Source: Heloderma charlesbogerti
Taxonomy: Eukaryota > Chordata > Lepidosauria > Squamata > Helodermatidae
Assembly (NCBI GenBank): GCA_026122225.1
Contig: JANEZZ010001871.1
Span: 1,488,001 to 1,552,000 of the forward strand
DNA length: 64,000 nucleotides
Direction: 5' to 3'
Position 1 is the first letter of the stretch. Every line of letters begins with the position of its first letter. The notes below the pieces were generated by a model. The model did not search any database. It was given only the letters and a program-made list of their open reading frames with translations, and had not been told where the DNA came from. Position numbers and translations under genes: made by a program. Shown one piece after another: positions 1 through 8,709 of the stretch.

Positions 1-661
1 CCCTTCCTTCCCGACCATCTGCTCCCATCGGTAGTACATGCCCTGGTCTCCTCTCGTTTAGACTACTGTAATGCGCTCTACGTGGGGTTACCCTTGAAGA
101 CGGTTCGGAAGCTGCAGCTGGTACAGAACGCGGCGGCTCGCCTGATTAAAGGCAGCCACCGGCGAGATCACATCACTCCAGTGCTGAAGGAGTTGCACTG
201 GTTACCAGTTGTTTTCCGGGCCAAATTCAAGGTGTTGGTTTTGACCTTTAAAACCCTATATGGTTCCGGCCCAGCCTATCTTAAGGAGCGCCTCCAGCAA
301 CACCAGACAGGCCGCTTAACAAGATCAGCCTCGGATGGCCTTCTCTCTGTCCCATCAGCCAGGACAGCTAGACTGGTGGGGACGAGGGAGAGGGCCTTCT
401 CTGTGGTGGCCCCCACTCTGTGGAACTCCCTCCCTAGGGAACTCCGTCATGCCCCCTCTTTAATGAGCTTCCGTCGTGCATTAAAAATGTGGTTGTTCAG
501 GCAGGCATTTGGGGTGGTTAGGGTATTTTAAAAAAAAAAAATTATGGTAAAATTTTATTGTTTTAAATTGTTTTATGGTGGGTTGTACATCTCCCAGAGT
601 GGCTGGGTGACCAGTCAGATGGGCGATTAATAAATTTAATAAATAAATAAATAAAATAAAT
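1..661 (+). mobile_element. 3' end of an L2/CR1-type LINE, cut by the window edge
   Basis: The reading frame at 82-531 encodes the C-terminal part of an L2/CR1-superfamily ORF2 protein, with typical blocks such as VQNAAARLIKG, HITPVLKELHWLPV and VVAPTLWNSLPREL. A short 3' UTR follows and ends in a TAAA/AATAAA-like microsatellite tail, as expected for L2-type elements. The DNA is almost the same as the 3' end of the LINE at 55.3-56.9 kb, so both are recent copies of one family. The reverse transcriptase part would lie before base 1. The clade (L2 versus another CR1-group clade) is inferred from motifs. Confidence 0.9.
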
Positions 662-1045
662 TAGGGAAAAATTATATTTCAATACAGCAGTGAGATTTTA
701 TAACAGATGTACTTCAGCGTCTCCCAGGTTATATTGACTCATCCAATACATTCTGAATGAAAAGAAAAATCCTCATTAGGAAATGTCTATTATGCACATA
801 TTTAGCTGTATATCATAAGTGTTTTTAGACGGCAATCATATGTACACTTACCAGGGAGTAAGCCCCATTGAACATAGTGGGGCTGTTCACATGTAAAGGC
901 AGGAAATTGGCAGTTAATTAACATTAATCATCCCACGATTTGCTGCAGCATGTGCTGGGTACATTCCTCAGCATTTTTTAATATTCAATTCCTGATCAAG
1001 CCAATAGGGGGTTGCTACATGACATCCAGATGTGGACACCATAAA
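662..1045. other. AT-rich spacer with a small repeat fragment
   Basis: No coding region is visible. At about 842-893 is a short fragment of a dispersed palindromic repeat (block AGTAAGCCCCATTGAAC) that recurs at 10.5, 20.7, 37.9 and 39.5 kb. Confidence 0.5.
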
Positions 1046-1147
1046 TTCTTCTTTGTGTTCTCTGTGCATCACATATATGGGCTCTGTGCCTGCGCAGAGT
1101 CTCAGTTCGGAAAACTTCTATAGCTGAGGAACATGATTGTTTGGCGA
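1046..1147. repeat. DIRS left inverted terminal repeat, outer part
   Basis: Reads as the reverse complement of about 7390-7475: shared blocks include ATATGGGCTCTG and CTATAGCTGAGGAAC. The outermost part also matches, in reverse complement, the first half of the internal complementary region at 7115-7157. The outer edge is approximate because the end has diverged. Confidence 0.8.
1143..1147. repeat. Target-site duplication, left copy (GGCGA)
   Basis: GGCGA precedes the TG start of the solo LTR and is repeated directly after its CA end at 1703-1707. A 5-bp duplication fits retroviral or Ty3/Gypsy-type integration. Confidence 0.8.
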
Positions 1148-1702
1148 TGTCAGGGTGGAAATTGAGCCCATAGAGCCCCAGAGCAGTTCTGATTCTGAGG
1201 AAGAACAGCAATCCGTGAGAGAGGAGCTCGCTCATCTCTCAGAAGCTCAGCAGCTGGCAGAGATTCCTCCTGCCAGCATTCCTGGGAGAGATAGTGACCC
1301 TGGCAGTGAGAGAGCACTGGAGGGGGGCTTGCTGGATGCTCGGCGCAGATGCAGGGAGCGACGACAGATGGAGGGCACTGAAAGGAGGCGCTCCTCTCGT
1401 TTGGCGCTAAAACAATGGTCTCGTCCCGAGGACCCAAGGGAAAGATGGAGGATCTCTCCATAGCCCATAAGTTCAGAGTCTTCCCGCGGTTCTCCTTCAA
1501 ACGGGGACCAATTGCCTTACCTGGAGCTTAGGCTACTCTGCTATCTATCCCCAGTGCACTTCCTTGCTTAGTCACTAGTGATTAGTATCTGTAAGAGTCA
1601 TAAAGTAATAAAGGAATAAAGCCTTGGAAAGAATACTCGTCGTCTGTGTCCTGAGTTGGCTACTGGAGGGGACTGCAAGAGGCAGCTAGGGCGCTCCTGA
1701 CA
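1148..1702 (+). mobile_element. Solo LTR (555 bp) inserted in the DIRS terminal repeat
   Basis: Starts TGTCAGG and ends CCTGACA, giving the TG...CA ends and short inverted termini of an LTR, with the same 5 bases (GGCGA) on both sides. Two AATAAA signals at 1607-1612 and 1615-1620 lie about 80-95 bp before the end, as in an R-U5 boundary, and set the plus orientation. It interrupts sequence that is continuous in the right terminal repeat of the DIRS element, which independently fixes both ends. The open frame at 1137-1463 lies mostly inside the LTR and is probably not a gene. Whether the parent is Ty3/Gypsy or an endogenous retrovirus cannot be told from the LTR alone. Confidence 0.85.
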
Positions 1703-1780
1703 GGCGAGAACCCTCCCCCACCGTCCACTGCACATGTCCCTGCAGGTTCCCGCCCGTTCCCCCAGTTCTCTTTTGACCGC
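1703..1780. repeat. DIRS left inverted terminal repeat, inner part
   Basis: Begins with the second copy of the LTR target duplication, then continues the match to the right terminal repeat in reverse complement (blocks AACCCTCCCCCACCGTCCAC and GTCCCTGCAGGTTCC, matching about 7305-7375). Similarity fades near CAGTTCT. Confidence 0.8.
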
Positions 1781-1932
1781 TGTAGTGGTTACCTCATCGG
1801 GAACTTCTTCCAGTCAGATCGATTGTTTTTCCTCAATTCCTGAGGCTCTGTCCTTTTTCTTTAGTTTTTATTCCTCCTGTTCTATTCTTCCTCTCATATT
1901 TTTTCAGCTTTCTCATTGGTGTTCTTTTTTTA

Positions 1933-4132
1933 TTGTTTTCGCGATCATTGATCGCTATCCGCCTTAGACGGATGGCCCCACGGGCCCCCTTTCGAAAGTG
2001 CGTATGTTGTGGGAGCAAGTTGATGCCCACAGATGGACACTCTTTGTGTTTATTTTGCTTGGGGGAAGCCCACGTTATCAAAGCCTGCCACCACTGTCAG
2101 TCTTTTTCCAAGCAGGCTCGCAGAAACCGGGCAGACAGGCTGAAGGTGGCGCTTTAGAAAAAGCTTTGGAAGTGGTGGACGTTCTCAAAGATCAAAGGTC
2201 TCATGTGTTGGAGACCTCTCCTAAATTGTTGTGCATGGTGTCGCCATGACTGGCATCACCAGTACAAACCCGCCTTGGCAAAAGAGCGCCCGAATCTGCC
2301 AACTCCTAGACGTTCTTTGTCACTTTCATTGGCAAAGAAGTTGACTAAAAAGACGAAGGTCTCGAAGCATCCAGTAGAGGAGAAGCGGAGAAAAAAGAAA
2401 AACAAAGAGTATGGGGCAGAAAGATTGTCTATCCCACCGCCTCCTCCATTGCTAGATTCTCCTATTCCGACAGTCTCACTGTCGGTACCAACCACTTTGG
2501 TACAGACAACAGACATGAACCGCCCGGTATTGATGTCAGAGGGTGAGATAAGGGATCTCTCTTCAACACATTCATGTATTGCGTCACCTCTTTGGGTGCA
2601 AACTTACCTTCCACTGACCTTTCATCAAGAGGCTATGTGTTTGAGGGATAGGTCTCCAGAGTCGTTGCACTCCTTTGACTCAAACCGCAGACTTGGTTTC
2701 TACAGGGACAGGGAATCCCATGCGAGATCGAGATCCCTAATACAGGAGTGGGACCGTTATTCTGAATATCGTAATCCCTCCATGTGATACACTTATTGGG
2801 ACGAATGGGACTATCGGAACCGTGATACTTCGATCGGATGCACTATCTAGGTGCTCTTGTCCCTCAGTATCAACCACCTCCGTTGTCATCAGCATCTCGG
2901 CCTCCAGTGGTTAAAAATTTACCACCTCCGCCACCACCAGTACTGAGAGATTTCCTTCCTCTGCCAGTTCTACCATGATCTTCGTTACTCAAGCACCAGC
3001 GCCAACATCACCTTTCAGCCCCATTGCAGAGGCACTCACCCATACCTCCACCACCGTGTAGGCTCAATGCACGAAGAACCCCTTGTGGCCGCCGCAACCC
3101 AACAGTTGGACGCCGAGGACTATGAGTTGGATTCGACTTCTTATTCTTCTGTGTCGCCTTCCATATCTTCCCCTGATGATGTCGTTGGTGTCTTGGAGAG
3201 AGCCTCACCATCGGAAGATATGGGACATTTCACAGATGAAGTCCTTCGTATGGCCCAATCATTGGGCATTGAGACCCAACAACCCACAGAGAAATTGCAG
3301 GACCCGGTGTTTGACGCAGTTACACGGAGGCTTCGGCACCAGTGGCAGTACTCTTTCTACCTACCTTGCTACAGACTGTACAGCTTTCATGGAACGTCTT
3401 CGATGGCTCCAACTTCTAAAAGACTGGAGTCACTGTATAGGGTGCAAAAAAAGGATGCTAGCTTTCTTTTTTTTTGCACCTGTAATCGAACTCTGTCATC
3501 GTAGAGTCTTTGCAAGGGAAATCACAGAAACTACATGCCTCACCAGTCGACAAGGAGGGTCGCTGTTTAGACTTACTTTGTAGGCGAATTTATTCATCAG
3601 TGGCCTTGGGACTCCATATATCTAATTACCAAGGGATGATGTCTCGATATCAGCTCTTTCTATGGGAAAAAATTGGATCTCTCTCTGACTACTTACCAGA
3701 CGATCAGCGGGAGTTGCTTCAAGTGTTTCAGTGGAAGCCTTGAAACTATCTAAACTACAAATAAACACTGCTAGGCATCAAACAGATTGCGGGGCGAAGG
3801 GCATGGTTGGAGCATTAGCACTCAGGAGGCATGCTTGGTTGTGTTTGGCTGGCTTGGCCCCCAAGGCCAGGTCAAGGATAGAGGATCTGCCTTTCAATGG
3901 AGTGGGATTGTTCAACTCCGGCACTGATGAAGCAATGGACAATGTCCAGAAGGCCAAAACCACTGCAAGGAAAATGAGTTTAGGTCAGATACAGCAGCCG
4001 TACAAACCACATGAATGGTCTAGACCACAACCATACTGTCCTCCGCAACAATACACAGATCATACATCTCAACAACAGCCTTTCTCGCAACAAAGGCACT
4101 CTTATCCATCCAACCGGTTCTGTCAAAACTGA
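1933..4132 (+). pseudogene. DIRS gag-like protein, broken
   Basis: The first readable block, from 1972, carries paired CxxC motifs (CVCC, then CLFC and CHHC, with nearby histidines), like the zinc-binding start of DIRS gag proteins. Further blocks in shifted frames follow at 2203-2787 (basic, serine-rich), 3067-3504, 3510-3743 and 3731-4132 (ending glutamine-rich). Several frameshifts separate them, so no full protein can be made. In family terms this is the structural protein that packages the element RNA; that role is inferred from position and the zinc motif. Confidence 0.7.
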
Positions 4133-4149
4133 GGGAAGACTGACCAGGG

Positions 4150-5966
4150 TTCCAAGCGGCGTCTTTGATTTCCATTTTCTTTGTATTCAACCTCCTTTGT
4201 CAGGCCCTTTATTCGGAGCCTGTTTGACTAATTTTCTCCCCAAATGGGAAGAGATCACATCAGACACTTGGGTGTTGGCTATCGTCAGACAAGGATACAG
4301 GATCGAATTCAATACCCTCCCTCCCCTCAGTACTGCAAAACATTCGCTGGTCACGGACGCACTGCTATTAGAGGCAGCCTCTCCTCCAGAAGGGAGCCAT
4401 CCAACAGGTGGCACCCAGTCAGCGACCAGATGGGTTTTATTCCCGCTATTTTACAGTACCAAAGAGGGACGGAGGGCTTCTTCCGATCCTAGATCTCTGA
4501 AATCTCAATTGCTTTGTTCACACCAGAAAGTTTTGGATGTCTACGCTAGCAACCATTCTTCCTCTTTTACAGAAGGATGCGTGGTTCTCAGTGATAGATC
4601 TCAAAGACGCATATTTTCATATAGTGATCCACCCCTCGCATTGGAAGTATCTCCACTTCGCTATTGGCCACAACGCCTTTTCAGGTTTGGGTGCTGCCAT
4701 TTGGAATAGCCACAGCCATGAGAGTGTTTACCAAATGCATGGCCATGGTGTGTGCACATCTCAGGACCCGACACATTGAAATATGCCCTTATCTAGATGA
4801 TTGGCTAGTTGTGGGCAGTTCCAGAGAGGCTCTATCTTAGAAGGTACTTCTGATATGCAGTCTTCTGCAGGACTTGGGCCTCTGCATCAATGAGGAAAAA
4901 TTTAAGCTCCACCCATCTCAGAGGATTCTCTTCATTGGAGCGATACTGGACTCCAGGGCCACAAGAGTTTTTCTCCCTCGGGAAATAGCATTGGCTATCC
5001 TTGGTCTTGCCACATCACTAGTTCAATGAAAGAAGGTAACGGCTTATTGTATTCAGCATATTCTTGGTTTAATGGCAGCCACGGTGTTGGTGGTGGTGTG
5101 GGCTCGCCTACGAATGCGGCCGCTTTAAACATGGTTCATACATGTTTTTTCGGGAATGGAAGATGCACATCGAGTCCAACTGACATTACCAGACAAAGTC
5201 CTGCGGTCACTTTTATGGTGGAATCGATAGGGAACCTCTCTCAAGGCATACCTTTTCTTCAGGAGCCGCCTTCCTGTGTTCTCACGACTAACACTTCGCT
5301 CCTCAGATGGGGAGCGCATTGCATGTCCCTTCGGGCGCAGGGTCTATGGACCAGATCCAAGAAGAGGCTAAATATAAATAATCTAGAACTCCTGGCAGTG
5401 TGGAAAGCATTGAAGGGTTTTGAACCAAATATAATGGGTTGCCATGTACAGATTAGGTCGGACAACACAGCAGTTGCTGGTTTTTTAAACAAGGAAGGGG
5501 GAACTCATGCGCAAGCCTTGATCCTCCTAACTCTGAAAATATACTACTGGGCGATTCACAGAAGAATTTGTCAGCGATACACATTGCAGGGAAGGACAAT
5601 GTGCCAGCAGATTTGTTGAGGAGGAGGTTTCAGCAGTCTCACAAGTGGCAACTTGCACCCGACATCCTACGCTGCCTATTTCGAATGTGGGGTACTCCAA
5701 CAGTAGATCTGTTCGCAACTCCGAAGAACGCGGTGTGCGAGAGCTTCTGCACAAGAGCAGGAATAGGGATTGAGTCTCTCGGGGATGCTTTCCTTCTTCC
5801 CTGGACAGCCGACCAATATTACCTGTTCCTTCCTTTTCCGCTACTATCGAAAGTCATTGCAAAGATGGTCCGGGATGGAACGCAGAGGATTCTGATCACA
5901 CCGTGGTGGCCGCTGCATGCTTGGTTTGCTCCCCTGCTGGCTGTATCCGGAGGCAACTTCTGGTGA
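4150..5966 (+). pseudogene. DIRS reverse transcriptase and RNase H-like region, broken
   Basis: Blocks in order: an N-terminal RT segment around 4190-4340 (FLPKWEEITSDTWVL), the first catalytic aspartate region at 4590-4650 (SVIDLKDAYFHI), and the catalytic YLDDW at 4790-4804. An RNase H-like segment follows at 5360-5620, with NNLELLAVWKAL, then SDNTAVAGFLN, then a diverged GKDNVPADLLRR block. A further conserved DIRS block at about 5690-5960 includes VDLFATPKNA. These hallmarks belong to the DIRS RT-RNase H polyprotein, which copies element RNA into DNA. The blocks occur in at least three frames with internal stops, so the gene is inactive. Confidence 0.85.
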
Positions 5967-7090
5967 CTACCACTGATACCGATGCTGCTGTCACAAGCCC
6001 AAGGGCCTCTCAGGCACCCGGGTTTAAGGACACTCAAGCTGATGGCTTAGAATGTTCATTGAGTACCCTACCTCTTCCTGTAAGGTCAGTACTGGAGGCG
6101 GCTAGGACACCTTCAACAAGGGGCTCTTATGCTGGTTAGTGGAGAGTGTTTTCTATTTTTGCAGCTGCCAACAACTTGGATCCTCTTCATTGCTTGGTGG
6201 AGCATGTTCTTTGTTTTTTGCATTAGTTGTTCCTGAAAGGTTTAAAGTATTCTTCTATTAGGGTTTACTTGGCGGCTATTTCCGCTTTTCGTTCACCGCT
6301 ACAAGGTTTCATGGTCTTCACGCATCCATTGCTGAGACAGTTTCTCAGGGGTTTAAGACATTTAGTGCCACCAGTTCGAGTGTCTGTTTCTCTGTGGAGC
6401 TTGTCCGTCGTACTTCATGCTCTCACAAGTAAGCCCTTTGAGCCCCTCGCCGCAGTCGATTTGTACCTTCTGTCTTGGAAGGTGGTCTTCCTTGTTGTAT
6501 TTACGTCAGCAAGGAGATCAAGTGAACTTTGCGCGTTAAGGATTGACCTTTCATACCTCGTATTCCACAGAGACAAAGTGGTGATGAGGCCAGCCATTAC
6601 ATTCCTACCAAAGGTAGTGTCAGAATTCCATTTGAACTAGGATATAGTTTTGCCAGCTTTTTCCCTGGCTCCTGTTTCGAAATTGTAGACCTCTTTACAT
6701 TCACTTGATGTTAGGCGAGCACTGGCTTTTTATAAGTCGTGGACTGCGTCATTCCATAAATCTAACAGGCTATGCCTTTGCTACAGTGGAAGGCAGAGAG
6801 GCCTCCTGGTATCATCACAGAGGTTAGCAACATGGGTTGTTCAGACCATTCGTTCGGCATATGAGATTGCTGGTCAGACTCCTTCATCTCCAGTGAAGGC
6901 ACATTGAACAAGAGGTGTAGCCATGTCTGGCTTTTGACAGGAGAGTGACTTTGCCTGACATATGCAAGGCTGTGACCTGGGCGAAGCCATCCACGTTTGT
7001 ATGATACTACAAGTTGGATGTCCAGGCATGGGCAGACTGTTGTTTTGGTCACGCAGTACTGTCTTCGATCTTACATTGAGGCACCGACCC
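5960..7090 (+). pseudogene. DIRS tyrosine recombinase, broken
   Basis: The 6227-6640 frame contains the core-binding start (SSIRVYLAAISAFRSPL) and the first catalytic arginine block (TSARRSSELCAL). Further downstream, in frames with stops, are a histidine-x-x-arginine-like block near 6900 and a tyrosine block (FYKLDVQ-like) near 7000-7020. This enzyme type inserts the circular DNA intermediate of DIRS elements without the staggered cut of a DDE integrase, which fits the lack of an obvious target duplication around the element. Stops at the catalytic blocks make it non-functional. Confidence 0.8.
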
Positions 7091-7114
7091 ACTGCCGGTA
7101 AGTTAGCTTGTTAC

Positions 7115-7212
7115 TCGCCCATATGTGTGATTCACAGAGACCACGAAGAAGAAAGGCATGTTGTTTATCTGTAACTGTAGTTCTTCGAGTGGTCATCTGT
7201 GCATTCACACAA
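7115..7212. repeat. DIRS internal complementary region
   Basis: Two joined halves. The first (about 7117-7157) is the reverse complement of the outermost left terminus near 1046-1085 (block CATATGTGTGATTCACAGAG, slightly diverged). The second (about 7165-7212) is the reverse complement of the outermost right end at 7448-7496 (block TCTTCGAGTGGTCATCTGTG). This arrangement is the defining internal complementary region used to regenerate DIRS ends during replication. Confidence 0.85.
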
Positions 7213-7299
7213 CCCACCCACTGTCCCCACTTTGGTGTCAGTGTCGCATTCAATGTTGGTAGCGTGGTGTGATTTTCTTCCCTTGGATTTGAGGCCACA

Positions 7300-7496
7300 C
7301 TGGACCGTCTCAAGGAACTGAGGGAACGGACAGGAACCTGCAGGGACATGCACAGTGGACGGTGGGGGAGGGTTCCTGCCAAAAAATCAGGTTCCTCAGC
7401 TATAGACGTTTCCGAAATCGAGGCTCCACACAGGTGCAGAGCCCATATGTGTGAATGCACAGATGACCACTCGAAGAACTACAGTTACAGGTAAGT
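7300..7496. repeat. DIRS right inverted terminal repeat
   Basis: Inverted match to the two parts of the left terminal repeat, uninterrupted here. The outer end carries a GGTAAGT string at 7490-7496, at or just beyond the boundary, so the exact end is uncertain by a few bases. Confidence 0.8.
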
Positions 7497-8451
7497 ATTA
7501 TTGTCAGTTAACTGTGGGTTATTTAACCCAAGATTAGCAAATAGTGTCCGGGTTCGGACATCATGGAGCAACCCCTGATTGGCCTAATCAGGGGCTGAAT
7601 ATTCAAACTGACAGCAGCATGTGCCCAGCATGCACTACAACAAATCATGGGTTAATTGCCACTATTATATGCGAACTGGATCAGTGGGACTTACTTCTGA
7701 GTAAGCACGCAGAGGACTGTGCTGTTAAGCCATTGAACTAGTTCAAACTATATGACCGCCCATCGTGGTCTGTTTTAAGGTTATGTGAGGGTTGTTTAAC
7801 CTTCACCTAACCCCTGCTGCCTGGGTTTGGAAGCCATGGCAAACCATGGCTGGGTCTTGCACATTCATAATGGCAGCCGGTACGTGCCACAGCTCCTTGC
7901 TGGTAAATTCAGCTGCAGTGGGCTGTGATGCCATGTGAACTAGCTGATTCTCTCGTAGAAGGAGCATTCACAGATTTCCATTTTGAAACAATTACCTTTT
8001 TAGAGTGACTAACGAATTTTCAAGTAATTGTGCCCTTGTGGATTCTTTCTTATAACTTCATAAGACCAGCTTGGAGTTAGGTGGTATTGTAGATCCTGTT
8101 ATAAATGTAACATATCTAATAATTTCTAGCCAGTAAACTTTAATTTTGAAGTGCCACCTTATATGTATGAAACCCACTTCATCTTGACCACAACTCCAAC
8201 ATCTTCTGTCATATTCAGCTTGCATATTTAATCTTAGTTAAGATAAATGAATACTAACAAGGTTACACAGTAGTCTTCATGCCTATGTTTTACCTGAAAG
8301 TGTTAGATATTGTTAAACATCATTTTGTCCATTTATGTTTTAAGATACTACAAATAATGTATGATCTTTTACTTGGGCGGAACTAAGGTTTCACTCAAAG
8401 TGAAATAAATGTTTTTTTTCTCCCCTTTCCAATATTTTTTCATCATTTAAG
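7497..8451. other. Non-coding stretch with palindromic MITE-like sequence
   Basis: Between 7510 and 7950 are MITE-like features: several small inverted repeats and CCATGG-rich blocks similar in style to the MITEs at 14.35 and 15.7 kb. I cannot define ends. From 7950 to 8451 the sequence is AT-rich intronic DNA without recognisable features. Confidence 0.4.
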
Positions 8452-8512
8452 ACTGCAACCCTATACATACATATGTTTCCAAGTACATATGTATAGGATT
8501 GCACTGCAAAAG
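8452..8512. repeat. Short palindromic repeat close to an SLC22A15 splice acceptor
   Basis: Inverted arms (TGCAACCCTATACATACATA against TACATATGTATAGGATTGCA) form a hairpin of about 60 bp. It belongs to the dispersed family with AATCCTATGCA-like ends. It stops about 32 bp before the exon at 8545, so it abuts the polypyrimidine region. Confidence 0.65.
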
Positions 8513-8544
8513 TAATGTTTACTTTTTGTATGTGTTTTATGCAG

Positions 8545-8709
8545 GTCTTTTCTTTGATGTCATTTTTGGGTATGTCTCGGCATTTGCTCCAAACTATGAA
8601 GTTTTTGCAATTTCACGCTTTTTTGTTGGAATTACAAATGGTGGTATGTCTTTAGTGGCGTTTGTATTGACACAAGAATATGTAGGAAAATCCTTCTGGG
8701 CACTGACAG
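8545..8709 (+). CDS. SLC22A15: SLC22A15 exon A (TM3-TM4 region)
   Basis: Acceptor TTTTATGCAG, donor CAG/GTAAGA. The exon begins with the last two bases of a glycine codon and ends with the first base of the next one. It encodes [15 protein letters not shown] to [10 protein letters not shown], two hydrophobic helices with the conserved RFFVG turn. Confidence 0.93.

Larger units (their letters stand above)
1046..7496 (+). mobile_element. DIRS-type tyrosine-recombinase retrotransposon, degraded coding but complete structure
   Basis: The order of parts is that of DIRS-1-like elements: left inverted terminal repeat, gag-like region with a zinc-binding motif, reverse transcriptase with YLDDW, RNase H-like region, tyrosine recombinase, internal complementary region, right inverted terminal repeat. 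There is no integrase of the DDE type and no protease is seen. All reading frames carry stops and frameshifts, so it is dead. A solo LTR interrupts the left terminal repeat; without it the element is about 5.9 kb, the usual size range of DIRS elements. DIRS families are known in lizards and other vertebrates. Confidence 0.9.

Noticed and set aside
1137..1463. Acidic, gag-like open frame
   Set aside because: It overlaps the solo LTR start and lies mostly inside the LTR; no start context or conserved domain.
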